Positions 34,988-43,751 of a DNA stretch of 64,000 nucleotides are shown one piece after another; within the stretch, counting starts at the first letter, position 1; the number at the start of each line of letters is the position of its first letter. The notes below the pieces were generated by a model, which saw only the letters and a program-made list of their open reading frames with translations, was not told the origin of the DNA and made no database searches. A program made the translations under genes and the position numbers. Source of the stretch: Streptomyces sp. NBC_01233 (GTDB lineage: Bacteria; Actinomycetota; Actinomycetes; Streptomycetales; Streptomycetaceae); NCBI RefSeq assembly GCF_035989305.1, contig NZ_CP108514.1:4154501-4218500 (forward strand). The letters run 5' to 3'.

Positions 34988-35242
34988 CTATGGCACGGGA
35001 GGGGGCTGTCGCCGGGCCCGCTGGGCCTCGCGGATCCGCCGCAGCCGGTTGACCGTGCCCGGTGCGTGGGCCAGCGCCCGCGGGTCGTCCATCAGCGCGT
35101 TGAGCAGCTGGTAGTAGCGGACGGGGGTCATCCCCAGTCCTTCCCGTATGGCCCGTTCCTTGGCTCCGGGCCCGGGCCAGGTGCGTCCCTCGTACGCGAG
35201 CACCGCGGCCTCCGTGGCCGTCAGCTGCCCGTCGTCCGTCAT
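34988..35242 (-). CDS. DUF3263 domain protein
   Basis: 84 codons, ATG 35242. LTATEAAVLAYEGRTWPGPGAKERAIREGLGMTPVRYYQLLNALMDDPRALAHAP is the DUF3263 pattern, a small helix-turn-helix-like protein of actinobacteria, with a basic tail. Function unknown. It precedes otsB by 33 bases on the same strand, but otsB appears to have its own leaderless promoter within that gap. Confidence 0.9.
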   Translation of the reverse strand: MTDDGQLTATEAAVLAYEGRTWPGPGAKERAIREGLGMTPVRYYQLLNALMDDPRALAHAPGTVNRLRRIREAQRARRQPPPVP

Positions 35243-35325
35243 ACCGCCAGATTAACGCCGCCCGCCGACAGCGGCCGCGCCGACATCGGGCCCGCCGACA
35301 GCGGCCCCGCCGTACCCGACCGGCG

Positions 35326-36624
35326 CTACCTCGGGTCCGACGCCCGCGCCGCCGTGGCGATGTCCTCCAGGACCTTCGCCGGCTGTCCGCCCTGCTCGAC
35401 GGTCTTGCCGATGTTCTGCTTGATGTCCTCGCTGACGCCCGCCCAGGACTTCTTGCCGACCGGGTACAGCCGCGAGCCCGGCAGCGCCGTCAGGAAGGGC
35501 TTCAGCTTGGCCGCCTGGCCGCTCGTGGCGGCCTGCTTGGCCTGGTAGCCGCTGGTGGTGGGCGGCAGCAGGTCGTACTGGTCCGTGAAGGCCGCCACGT
35601 TCTTCGGCTGGTACATGAAGTCCAGGAACTTCCCGGACTGCTCGCGGTGGCCGTTCTTGAAGGCCATGACCCAGTCCGCGACGCCCATGGCCGGCTCCGC
35701 GGACCCGGTGGCGGTCGGCAGCGGCACCATGCCGAACTTCACGCCCTTGGCCTCGGCCTGCTTCATCAGCGACGGGTGTCCGTTGAGCATGCCGACCTCG
35801 CCCTTGGTGAAGGCGTCGAAGGCGGCCTGCCGGTCCAGCTTCCCCGGCTCGACGGGGCCGGTCAGCCCCTGGCCGACCATCTTGTCCCGCAGGAACTCCA
35901 GCGCCTTGACGTTGTCGGCGGAGTCGATGGAGTACTGCTCTTCGTTGTCGGTGTAGCCGCCGCCGCCCGAGAGCATCCACATCATCGTCTCGGCCTGCGC
36001 CTCCTCGCGGCCCAGCGGCAGCGCGAAGGGGGTGGGCACGCCCGCGCCCTTGAGCTTCTTGGCCGCCGCCTCCAGGTCCGCCCAGCTCTTCGGCTGCCAG
36101 CCCTTGGCGTCCTTGCCGATCACGCCCGCGTCGGCCAGCAGCTTCTCGTTGTAGAAGAGCAGCCGGGTGCTCGACACGAAGGGCAGCCCGTACTGGACCT
36201 GCTTGACCTTGCCCGCGTCCGCGAGCGGTCCGAGGAAGTCGGCCTCGGTCTTCACGGAGAGCAGCTCCGACGCGGAGTACAGCTTGCCGGCGGCCGCGTA
36301 GTCGGCGTAGGCGCCGATCTGGGCGATGTCGGGGGCCTTGCCGGCCTTGACCATGTCGGCGACCTCGGCGTCGACCTCGGACCACGAGTAGACGGAGACC
36401 TCGACCTTGACGCCCGGGTGGTCCTTCTCGAAGCCGTCGGCGAGGCCCTTCCAGTACCCGGCCGAGGAGTTCTGCGGATTGTCCCCGTAGTCGGCCGCCA
36501 CGACCCGCAGGGTCACCTCGTTGTCTCCGGTGAGTCCGCCGAGGGCTCCGCAGCCCGTCAGCGTCACGGCAGTCAGGCACAGCACGGCGCCGGACGCGGC
36601 CAGGCTCAGGTAACGGCCCTTCAC
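35326..36624 (-). CDS. Sugar ABC transporter substrate-binding lipoprotein
   Basis: 432 codons from GTG 36624. The lipobox LTLTGC at about residues 20-25 marks a lipoprotein. Family 1 solute-binding blocks: VTLRVVAADYGD, GFEKDHPGVKVEVSVYSW, VKAGKAPDIAQIGAYADYA, GLPFVSSTRLLFYNEKLLADAG, FTKGEVGMLNGHPSLMKQA, MGVADWVMAFKNG. No permease or ATPase genes are adjacent, so it must work with a shared transporter (as chitobiose/GlcNAc systems do with MsiK). A DasR-like box 40 bases before the start and the divergent nagK-nagA pair suggest an amino-sugar ligand. Confidence 0.92.
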   Translation of the reverse strand: MKGRYLSLAASGAVLCLTAVTLTGCGALGGLTGDNEVTLRVVAADYGDNPQNSSAGYWKGLADGFEKDHPGVKVEVSVYSWSEVDAEVADMVKAGKAPDIAQIGAYADYAAAGKLYSASELLSVKTEADFLGPLADAGKVKQVQYGLPFVSSTRLLFYNEKLLADAGVIGKDAKGWQPKSWADLEAAAKKLKGAGVPTPFALPLGREEAQAETMMWMLSGGGGYTDNEEQYSIDSADNVKALEFLRDKMVGQGLTGPVEPGKLDRQAAFDAFTKGEVGMLNGHPSLMKQAEAKGVKFGMVPLPTATGSAEPAMGVADWVMAFKNGHREQSGKFLDFMYQPKNVAAFTDQYDLLPPTTSGYQAKQAATSGQAAKLKPFLTALPGSRLYPVGKKSWAGVSEDIKQNIGKTVEQGGQPAKVLEDIATAARASDPR

Positions 36625-36662
36625 AGTTCTCGATCCACCCCTTGTTGTACGTACGATCCACG

Positions 36663-36678
36663 TAAGGTCTACACCACT
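36663..36678 (-). promoter_or_regulatory. DasR-like operator before the sugar-binding protein gene
   Basis: Minus-strand core TGGTGTAGACCT (36676-36665) in AGTGGTGTAGACCTTA; the DasR consensus is AGTGGTCTAGACCACT. It lies 40 bases before the GTG of the binding-protein gene. Confidence 0.8.
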
Positions 36679-36748
36679 TTGGCGGCTCGTCCACATCCGG
36701 ATCCCGACCGGGGCCCCGGATTTGTATGGCCACTCAACAATCCCCCTC

Positions 36749-36764
36749 AATGGACTAGACCTTT
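36749..36764 (+). promoter_or_regulatory. DasR-like operator before nagK-nagA
   Basis: AATGGACTAGACCTTT, core TGGACTAGACCT at 36751-36762, 29 bases before the nagK start. The nagKA operon is an established DasR target in S. coelicolor. The same core stands before cutC. Confidence 0.85.
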
Positions 36765-36791
36765 CCCCGCCGAGCACGCGAGACTGTCCCT

Positions 36792-37733
36792 GTGAAACCC
36801 GTGAAACACGTCATCGCCCTCGATGTGGGCGGCACCGGGATGAAGGCCGCCCTCGTCGCCGACGACGGCACCCTGCTCCACGAAGCGCGCCGGGCCACCG
36901 GCCGCGAGCGGGGCCCCGACGCCGTCGTCGAGACGATCCAGGACTTCGCCGCCGAGCTGCTCGACACCGGCCGGGAACGCTTCGGACGGACCGCCTCCGC
37001 CGCCGGAGTCGCCGTCCCCGGCATCGTCGACGCCGACGACGGGATCGCCGTCTACGCGGCGAACCTGGGCTGGCGCGACGTGCCGATGCGCGCCCTGCTC
37101 AGCAGACGCCTCGGCGGCATCCCGGTGGCCCTCGGCCACGACGTGCGCACGGGCGGACTCGCGGAGGGCCGCATCGGCGCCGGCCGCGGCGCCGACCGCT
37201 TCCTCTTCGTCCCCCTCGGCACCGGCATCGCCGGCGCCATCGGCATCGCCGGCCGCATCGAGGCCGGCGCCCACGGCTACGCGGGCGAGATCGGGCACAT
37301 CGTGGTGCGCCCGGGCGGCCCCGCCTGCGGCTGCGGCCAGTACGGCTGTCTGGAGACCCTCGCCTCCGCCGCCGCGGTCAGCCGCGCCTGGGCGGCCGCC
37401 TCCGGCGACCCCGGGGCCGACGCCGCGGACTGCGCCGAGGCCGTCGAATCCGGCGACGCGCGCGCCCGGGAGGTCTGGCTGGCCGCCGTCGGCGCCCTCG
37501 CCGACGGGCTGGTCACCGCGATCACCCTGCTGGACCCGCGCACGCTGATCATCGGTGGCGGGCTGGCCGAGGCGGGGGAAACCCTGTTCACACCACTACG
37601 GACGGCCATGGAGGAGCGCGTGACGTTCCAGCGGCTCCCCCACATCGTGCCGGCGGCCCTCGGGGACACCGCCGGCTGCCTGGGCGCAGGGCTGCTCGCC
37701 TGGGACCTACTCGCCACGGAGGTACCTGCCTGA
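36792..37733 (+). CDS. nagK: ROK-family N-acetylglucosamine kinase
   Basis: 313 codons from GTG 36792 (a second in-frame GTG at 36801 is possible; no Shine-Dalgarno, so leaderless start is likely). ROK features: VIALDVGGTGMKAALV (ATP loop), AGVAVPGIVD, VALGHDVRTGGLAEG (catalytic Asp), LFVPLGTGIAGAI, GYAGEIGHIVV and the zinc motif CGCGQYGCLET (Cys/His). It would phosphorylate GlcNAc. The stop TGA overlaps the nagA ATG by one base. Confidence 0.93.
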   Translation: MKPVKHVIALDVGGTGMKAALVADDGTLLHEARRATGRERGPDAVVETIQDFAAELLDTGRERFGRTASAAGVAVPGIVDADDGIAVYAANLGWRDVPMRALLSRRLGGIPVALGHDVRTGGLAEGRIGAGRGADRFLFVPLGTGIAGAIGIAGRIEAGAHGYAGEIGHIVVRPGGPACGCGQYGCLETLASAAAVSRAWAAASGDPGADAADCAEAVESGDARAREVWLAAVGALADGLVTAITLLDPRTLIIGGGLAEAGETLFTPLRTAMEERVTFQRLPHIVPAALGDTAGCLGAGLLAWDLLATEVPA

Positions 37734-38896
37734 TGTCCGGAAGCGCACACAGCACTGTTCTCTCCGGCGCCAGGGTGGTGCTGCCCACCGGAACCGTGGC
37801 GGGCGGCCGGGTCATCGTCGACGGCGACCGCATCGCCGGCAGCGCCCACGAGGGCTCGCGGACCGTGGACCTGTCCGGGCACTGGATCGTCCCCGGCTTC
37901 GTGGACATGCACAACCACGGCGGCGGCGGCGCCTCCTTCACCTCCGGCACCGCCGAGGACGTCCTCCGGGGCGTCCGCACCCACCGCGAGCACGGCACCA
38001 CCACCCTGGTCGCCTCCACCGTCACCGGCGACCTGGACGAACTGGCCCGGCGCGCCGGGCTGCTCGCCGAGCTCACCCAGCAGGGCGAGCTCGCCGGCAT
38101 CCACTTCGAGGGGCCGTTCATCAACCCCTGCCGCAAGGGCGCGCACAAGGAGGACCTGCTCCGCGACCCCGACCCGGCCGAGGTCCGCAAGCTGATCGAC
38201 GCCGCGCACGGCACCGCCCGCATGTTCACCCTCGCCACCGAACTCCCGGGCGGTCTGGAGTCCGTACGACTGCTGGCCGAGCACGGGGTGATCGCCGCGA
38301 TCGGGCACACGGACGCCACCTACGAGCAGACGCGCGCCGCCATCGACGCGGGCGTGACCGTGGCCACCCACCTCTTCAACGCGATGCCGCCCCTCGCGCA
38401 CCGCGAACCCGGCCCGATCGCCGCGCTGCTGGAGGACGAGCGGATCACGGTCGAGCTGATCAACGACGGCACCCACCTGCACCCGGCCGCCCTGGAACTG
38501 GCCTTCCACCACGCGGGAGCGCACCGCGTGGCGCTGATCACCGACGCGATGGACGCCGCCGGCTTCGGCGACGGGACCTACCACCTCGGCCCGCTGGAGG
38601 TCGAGGTCAAGGAGGGTGTGGCCCGGCTCGTGGAGGGCGGTTCCATCGCAGGCTCCACGCTGACCCAGGACACCGCCTTCAAGCGCTCGGTGACCCTCGA
38701 CAAGCTGCCGGTGGAGTCCGTGGTCCAGGCGATCTCGGCCAATCCGGCCAAGCTCCTCGGCCTGTACGACGAGATCGGCTCGCTCGAACCCGGCAAGTAC
38801 GCGGACCTCGTCGTCCTGGACGCCGCCTTCGACGTCCAGGGCGTCATGCGGCGCGGCGAATGGGTCGTCAGCCCCCGCTCCGCGGCGGCGGTCTGA
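37733..38896 (+). CDS. nagA: N-acetylglucosamine-6-phosphate deacetylase
   Basis: 387 codons, ATG 37733 overlapping nagK stop, GGAGG at 37718. Metal and active-site motifs of NagA: VPGFVDMHNHGGGG, GIHFEGPFINPCRKGAHKE (metal Glu), AAIGHTDATYEQ (His), VTHLFNAMPPLAHREPGP (His), LINDGTHLHP, ALITDAMDAAG (catalytic Asp). It deacetylates GlcNAc-6-P to GlcN-6-P and acetate. In this window GlcNAc-6-P can come from NagK and from MurQ. A stem-loop follows the stop. Confidence 0.97.
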   Translation: MSGSAHSTVLSGARVVLPTGTVAGGRVIVDGDRIAGSAHEGSRTVDLSGHWIVPGFVDMHNHGGGGASFTSGTAEDVLRGVRTHREHGTTTLVASTVTGDLDELARRAGLLAELTQQGELAGIHFEGPFINPCRKGAHKEDLLRDPDPAEVRKLIDAAHGTARMFTLATELPGGLESVRLLAEHGVIAAIGHTDATYEQTRAAIDAGVTVATHLFNAMPPLAHREPGPIAALLEDERITVELINDGTHLHPAALELAFHHAGAHRVALITDAMDAAGFGDGTYHLGPLEVEVKEGVARLVEGGSIAGSTLTQDTAFKRSVTLDKLPVESVVQAISANPAKLLGLYDEIGSLEPGKYADLVVLDAAFDVQGVMRRGEWVVSPRSAAAV

Positions 38897-38919
38897 CGGC
38901 CAAGCGGCTGTACGTGCGA

Positions 38920-38952
38920 AGGCGGTGGGCCCGAGGGCTGGGCCGACCGCCT
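38920..38952 (+). terminator. Stem-loop after nagA
   Basis: AGGCGGTGGGCC (38920-38931) pairs with GGCCGACCGCCT (38941-38952), one mismatch, nine-base loop. It lies between the nagA stop and the next kinase gene. Confidence 0.7.
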
Positions 38953-38995
38953 CGGGTTTGGCATGATCCCGGCAGCAACAGACCCGGGGGTGCCC

Positions 38996-39922
38996 ATGAT
39001 CCTGACCGTGACGCTCAACACCGCACTCGACGTCACGTACCGCGTGCCGAGGCTGCTCCCGCACGCCTCGCACCGTGTCGCCGCCGCCACCGAGCGCCCC
39101 GGCGGCAAGGGGATCAACGTCGCCCGCGTCCTGGCCGCGCTCGGCCACGAGGTGACGGCGACGGGCTTCGCGGGCGGCCCGGTCGGCTCCGTCGTACGCG
39201 AACTGCTCGCGCGGTCCCCACGGGTGGTGGACGCCCTGGTGCCCTGCGCGGACGGCAGCCGCCGCACCCTGGCCGTGGTCGACGAGTCCTCCGGCGACAC
39301 CACCCAGTTCAACGAGCCGGGCCCGCTGATCACACCCGCAGAGTGGTCCCGCTTCCTCGCGCAGTACGGGGAGCTGGTCCGCGGCGCCCGCGCCGTGGCC
39401 CTGTGCGGCAGCCTCCCGCCGGGCGTGCCCGTCGGCGCGTACGCGCTCCTCGTACGGGCGGCCCGCGCGGCCGGCGTCCCCGTCCTCCTGGACACCAGCG
39501 GCGAGGCCCTGCGCCGCGGGGTCGCCGCCCGGCCCGAGATCATCAAGCCGAACGCCGCCGAGCTGGCCGAGCTCACCGGATCCCGCGACCCGCTGCCCGC
39601 CACCCGCGACGCCCGCCGCCGGGGCGCGCACGCCGTGGTCACCTCGCTGGGCCCGGACGGCCTGCTGGCCGCCACCGCCGAGGGCACCTGGCAGGCGGCC
39701 CCGCCGCGCGCCCTGTCCGGCAACCCCACCGGAGCCGGCGACTCCGCCGTCGCCGGCCTGCTGTCGGGCCTGGTGGAGGGGGCGGACTGGCCGGACCGCC
39801 TCGCCCGCGCGGTCGCCCTGTCCGCGGCCACGGTCGCGGCCCCGACGGCGGGGGAGTTCGACCCCGGCGTCTACGAGGAGCTGCGGAACGCCGTCTGCGC
39901 CAGCGTCGCGAGCGGAAGCTGA
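38996..39922 (+). CDS. PfkB-type hexose-phosphate kinase (1-PFK/LacC family)
   Basis: 308 codons, ATG 38996 behind CGGGGG. Typical N-terminus MILTVTLNTALDVTYRV, then RPGGKGINVARVLAALGHEVTATGF, IIKPNAAELAELTG and the catalytic loop SGNPTGAGDSAVAGLLSGL. Members phosphorylate fructose-1-P, tagatose-6-P or similar. Position behind nagKA and the stem-loop suggests hexose or amino-sugar metabolism, but the substrate cannot be told from sequence alone. Confidence 0.9.
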   Translation: MILTVTLNTALDVTYRVPRLLPHASHRVAAATERPGGKGINVARVLAALGHEVTATGFAGGPVGSVVRELLARSPRVVDALVPCADGSRRTLAVVDESSGDTTQFNEPGPLITPAEWSRFLAQYGELVRGARAVALCGSLPPGVPVGAYALLVRAARAAGVPVLLDTSGEALRRGVAARPEIIKPNAAELAELTGSRDPLPATRDARRRGAHAVVTSLGPDGLLAATAEGTWQAAPPRALSGNPTGAGDSAVAGLLSGLVEGADWPDRLARAVALSAATVAAPTAGEFDPGVYEELRNAVCASVASGS

Positions 39923-40042
39923 ATGACCGTCAATGTGCGGTGAAGCTCACGCCGTTGACGAGCCGTCGGATGCGGGGCCCTGGATGGGGGCCATCCAGGA
40001 TCAACAAGCTCAAATGATCTTCAAAGCAACGAGGCTGTGCAA

Positions 40043-40507
40043 GTGAACCGATTCTTCCGCAACCTGCTCGCCGTCACCACCGGAGTGGTGGCCGTCTCCA
40101 CACTGGCCGCGGTCCCCGCTCAGGCCCAGACGATCAACAGCGGCTCTTGCGGCGCCGGGTACCGCCAGCAGGACGCCTTCCCGCTCGGCGACAACATGGG
40201 CGCCTCCGGAGCCGGCGTCGTCTTCCTGTACTACAACAGCTCCACCGGCACGAACTGCGCGATCCTGCGCCGCGACTCCAGGTTCAAGGTCACCGACGGC
40301 ATGGGCGTTTCGCTGAAGGACTCCGCCGGCAACAGCGTCGCCGACGGGCAGCGCGCCTACACCCGGTTCGCGGGCCCGGTCTACCTCAAGGCGCCGGGCC
40401 GGTGCGTCCAGGTCTACGGCCAGCTCACGGGCATCTGGCTGACGGAGAACTCCAGCTACCTGGAGAAGGAGCACCACGGCGGCAGCGGCTGGGTCCACTG
40501 CGGCTAG
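40043..40507 (+). CDS. SapA-like (spore-associated) secreted protein
   Basis: 154 codons. GTG 40043 is 8 bases after AACGAGG, better than the GTG at 40037. Signal peptide to about residue 28 (LAAVPAQAQ). The mature part has four Cys (GSCGAGY, GTNCAIL, GRCVQVYG, VHCG) and the pattern GPVYLKAPGRCVQVYGQL ... HCG at the C-terminus, as in Streptomyces spore-associated protein A. Role is unknown; family members are found on spores. A perfect stem-loop follows. Confidence 0.75.
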   Translation: MNRFFRNLLAVTTGVVAVSTLAAVPAQAQTINSGSCGAGYRQQDAFPLGDNMGASGAGVVFLYYNSSTGTNCAILRRDSRFKVTDGMGVSLKDSAGNSVADGQRAYTRFAGPVYLKAPGRCVQVYGQLTGIWLTENSSYLEKEHHGGSGWVHCG

Positions 40508-40519
40508 AAGTCCGACGCG

Positions 40520-40569
40520 AACGCCGGGTCCGGCTCTGCCGCGCGTGCGCTGGAGCCGGACCCGGCGTT
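40520..40569. terminator. Terminator with 17-base perfect stem
   Basis: AACGCCGGGTCCGGCTC and GAGCCGGACCCGGCGTT form a perfect stem around a 16-base loop. It lies between the convergent SapA-like and CBM genes and can serve both. Confidence 0.88.
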
Positions 40570-40612
40570 GGGCGTCGGTGGAGGGCGTCGGCCCAGGCGA
40601 AACCCCAGGGGA

Positions 40613-41641
40613 TCAGAAGTTCTCGAGCCACAGCTGGTCGATGTTGACGTTGCAGCTGTTGCCGGCCTCGCACGACAGCTTGATCGTGTTGGTGCCCTTG
40701 TCGAGGTTCACCTGGCCCCAGGTCGTCTGCCAGCCCTTCTCCCAGTCGCCCTTGGGCGACTTGGCGAAGTTGCGCATGCTGATCGGGGCCTCGTTCGGCT
40801 TGCCGTTGACGGTCAGGGTGCCGTTGGCGTCCTCACCCGGGATGCCGAACCGCACGTAGAACCTGTACTTCCCGGCCTTGGGTACGTCCAGGGTCCAGGT
40901 CACGGCCGCGCCGGGTCGGTTGAACCCGCCGACGTACTGGCCGCCCGAGCTCTTCGCCCCCGGGATCGCGGTTTCCAGGGCCGCGCCGCCCGTGATGGAC
41001 ATGCCGGCGCCGGCCGCCTCACCCTTGGGCAGTGGGGCCTGGGACGGCGCCGGAGAGCCGCTCGGGGGCACGGACGAGGAGTTCTGCGGGGCCGCCGACT
41101 GCTGGCCGCCGTCCGCCTCGTCCTGGCCCTTCTTGCCCTTGTCCTTGTCACCGAACTGCAGCGCCGCGACGATGCCGATCACGACCACGGCGACCACCGC
41201 GACGGCGGCGATCAGCAGACCGCGACGGCTGGAGCCGCCGCCACCGCCGTGGCCGCCCCCGTGGCCGCCGGAGTGCGCCATCGCCTGGGCCTGGTGCTGC
41301 GGGGCCTGCGGCTGCTGCGGAACGCCGTAGCCGCCCGCCTGGAGCGCCTCCGGGGCCTGGTACTGGGCCTGGTAGGCCGGCTGCTGCGCGGGGACCTGGC
41401 CGCGCTGGCCGCCGTTGCGGCGCTCGCCGACGGTCCGCACCTGGTGGTGCGAGGTACGGGGGACGCCTGGCTGGGCTCCGGAGTGACCGCCGGCCGACGT
41501 CCCCGGGTAGCCGTATCCACCGCCCGACGTGGGCGGGGTGGCTCCGGCCGCCTGGCCATCCTCGTAGAGGTAGCCGAACGGATCGTCGTCCTCGGGCTTG
41601 TTCGCCCCACCGTGCGGGCCGTTGTTCGCGGGCGTCGTCAT
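40613..41641 (-). CDS. Membrane-anchored carbohydrate-binding (CBM35/CBM6-like) protein
   Basis: 342 codons, ATG 41641 behind AAAGGAGTGACC. A cytoplasmic Gly/Gln/Pro/His-rich tail (1-135) precedes one membrane helix (about 139-162, GLLIAAVAVVAVVVIGIVAAL), a Ser/Pro linker and a beta-sandwich of about 130 residues (AVTWTLDVPKAGKYRFYVRFGIPG, GTLTVNGKP, QVNLDKGTNTIKLSC, IDQLWLENF). The end pattern is that of CBM6/CBM35 modules, which bind wall or plant sugars. The ligand is not known. Confidence 0.85.
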   Translation of the reverse strand: MTTPANNGPHGGANKPEDDDPFGYLYEDGQAAGATPPTSGGGYGYPGTSAGGHSGAQPGVPRTSHHQVRTVGERRNGGQRGQVPAQQPAYQAQYQAPEALQAGGYGVPQQPQAPQHQAQAMAHSGGHGGGHGGGGGSSRRGLLIAAVAVVAVVVIGIVAALQFGDKDKGKKGQDEADGGQQSAAPQNSSSVPPSGSPAPSQAPLPKGEAAGAGMSITGGAALETAIPGAKSSGGQYVGGFNRPGAAVTWTLDVPKAGKYRFYVRFGIPGEDANGTLTVNGKPNEAPISMRNFAKSPKGDWEKGWQTTWGQVNLDKGTNTIKLSCEAGNSCNVNIDQLWLENF

Positions 41642-41709
41642 CGCAGGTCACTCCTTTCGACCCCCGGGAGCCTACCCCGAACAGGTGCGCCCACGGGCGT
41701 CCGATCGCC

Positions 41710-43449
41710 TCAGCCGGCCCGGCGGTGCGCCTTGGAGCGGGACCTCTTCTCGATGTACATCCGCTGGTCGGCGGAGCGCAGCACCTCGTCCGCCGACATC
41801 CCGCAGCTCGCCCAGCCGATGCCGAAACTGGCTCCGACACGGACCGCACGGCCGTCGACCCGGATCGGCGGGATGATCGCGTTGCGCAGCCGGACGGCGA
41901 GATCGGCGGCGTCCGCCGCACCCAGGCCGTCGGCGAGGACGACGAATTCGTCACCACCCAGCCGAGCGACGGTGTCACCGTCCCTGACGCCCGTCGTCAG
42001 CCGCCGGGCGACCTCGATCAGGACCGCGTCGCCCGTGTGGTGCCCGAACCGGTCGTTGATCGACTTGAAGCCGTCGAGGTCGCAGAAGAGCACCGCGAGC
42101 CCCTTCGTACCGTCGTCGATGTCGGTCGCGGGCGCCACCGTGTGCACGTGGTGGTCGTAGGGGCCGTCCGGCGCCGCGGCCGGCGCCCTGGGGAACTCGA
42201 AGGGATCGGACCCCGTGTACCGGTCGGGTCCGTCGGCCTGAAAGCCGTGCTCACCGGCACCACCCGCCTCCGCACGCACCTCGTAGCCGTCGTGCACCGG
42301 GCGCCCGTCGTGTCCGTCGCGCCCCTCGAAGGCCGCGTCCAGGGCCTCGACCGCGGTGGCGCGCACGGACTGTGGCCTGCGGCACAGCCGCGCGCCGAGC
42401 CGGGATCTCAGCTCGGCGCTGTTGGGCAGGCCGGTCAGCGAGTCGTGGCTGGCCCGGTGGGCGAGCTGGAGCTCGTGCCGCTTGCGCTCCTCGATGTCCT
42501 CGACGTGCGTGAGGAGGAACCGGGGCCCGTCGGCGGCGTCGGCGACGACGGAGTTGCGCAGCGAGACCCATACATACGTGCCGTCGCGCCGGCCCAGGCG
42601 CAGCTCGGCGCGGCCGCCCTCGGCGGAGGTGCGCAACAGGGTGCCGATGTCCTCGGGGTGGACCAGGTCGGAGAAGGAGTAGCGGCGCAGTACGGAGGCC
42701 GGCCGGCCGAGCAGCCGGCACAGTGCGTCATTGGTCCGCAGCAGCCGGCCGTGCTGGTCCCCGCCCATCTCGGCGATGGCCATCCCGCTGGGCGCGTACT
42801 CGAAGGCCTGCCGGAAGGACTCCTCGCTGGCGCGCAGTGCCTGCTGTTCACGCTCCAGCCGGACCAGGGCCCGCTGCATGTTCGCGCGCAGCCGCGCATT
42901 GCTGATCGCAATCGCGGCTTGGAAGGCGTACATCTGGAGCGCTTCGCGGCCCCAGGCGCCGGGCCTGCGCCCGTTGCGCGGTCTGTCCACCGAAATGACA
43001 CCCAGGAGTTCCCCGCCGGACGCGTACATGGGGGCGTAGAGCCGGTCCTCGGGATGCCACTCGTCCTCGAAGCGCGGATCGGGGCCGTCCGTGTGCCACT
43101 GGGGGACGTCGTCCTCCATGAGGATCCAGCCCTCGGTGTGCGGGATGAACCGGAGCCCGTCCCAGTTCTCACCCATCGTCAGGCGGCGTTCCCAGGAGGA
43201 GCGGGAGCCGACGCGGCCGGTGATGAGGGCCTCTGCGGCGGGGTCTCCGGCGAAGGCGGCGACGACCAGATCACCGTCCGGGCGTACGAGGTTGACACAG
43301 GCGAGTTCGTAGCCGAGGCCCACGACGATGCCGTCCACGACGGTCTGCAGAGTGTCCGCCAGGCTCCTGGCCGTATTGAGATCGGCCACCACCCGGTGCA
43401 GCTGCCGCAGGGGCGCAAGACGGACGTACGGCTCCGACTCGGTCTCCAT
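41710..43449 (-). CDS. cdgB: GAF-PAS-GGDEF diguanylate cyclase (CdgB type)
   Basis: 579 codons, ATG 43449 behind GGGGAGAG. GAF domain about 10-190, PAS/PAC about 205-325, GGDEF about 326-570. The active loop reads RLGGDEF (498-502) with the inhibitory site RxxD (RDGD, 489-492), so it should make c-di-GMP and be product-inhibited. Metal-site FCDLDGF is near 457. Between helix 1 (HDSLTGLPNSAEL) and the metal strand lies an inserted segment of about 95 residues (353-448), Gly/Asp/His-rich. CdgB controls aerial growth in Streptomyces. A Crp-like box stands 127 bases upstream. Confidence 0.94.
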   Translation of the reverse strand: METESEPYVRLAPLRQLHRVVADLNTARSLADTLQTVVDGIVVGLGYELACVNLVRPDGDLVVAAFAGDPAAEALITGRVGSRSSWERRLTMGENWDGLRFIPHTEGWILMEDDVPQWHTDGPDPRFEDEWHPEDRLYAPMYASGGELLGVISVDRPRNGRRPGAWGREALQMYAFQAAIAISNARLRANMQRALVRLEREQQALRASEESFRQAFEYAPSGMAIAEMGGDQHGRLLRTNDALCRLLGRPASVLRRYSFSDLVHPEDIGTLLRTSAEGGRAELRLGRRDGTYVWVSLRNSVVADAADGPRFLLTHVEDIEERKRHELQLAHRASHDSLTGLPNSAELRSRLGARLCRRPQSVRATAVEALDAAFEGRDGHDGRPVHDGYEVRAEAGGAGEHGFQADGPDRYTGSDPFEFPRAPAAAPDGPYDHHVHTVAPATDIDDGTKGLAVLFCDLDGFKSINDRFGHHTGDAVLIEVARRLTTGVRDGDTVARLGGDEFVVLADGLGAADAADLAVRLRNAIIPPIRVDGRAVRVGASFGIGWASCGMSADEVLRSADQRMYIEKRSRSKAHRRAG

Positions 43450-43575
43450 TGCTCGCTCTCCCCGAGACCTCGACAGCAACTCCAGGTTTGTCATCGGCGG
43501 TTCGTTGCGGTGTCCCGTCCACTGAATCACAGTGAGCTGTGCGGCAGGTACACAGGGTCAACAAATCTTGCCCTC

Positions 43576-43591
43576 TGTGACTCAAGTCACA
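43576..43591. promoter_or_regulatory. Crp-like operator upstream of cdgB
   Basis: TGTGACTCAAGTCACA is a perfect palindrome that matches TGTGA-N6-TCACA and also the Streptomyces Crp pattern GTG-N6-GNCAC. It lies in the 302-base space between cdgB and the flavin reductase gene, 127 bases before the cdgB ATG. No other strong signal was seen in that space. Confidence 0.7.
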
Positions 43592-43751
43592 TGAGATGAA
43601 TAACGGTGCGTGGTGAGGCTCTTGGCGACTGGGAGCGCTCCCCCGCATTCCCGAGAGCAAACGATACGCCCGGGGCCTAGGCCAAGGGGCGGGGGCGCGA
43701 CTCGGACCAGGGCCCGATGTGCGGAGCGAAGGGCGAGATTAGCGTTCCACC

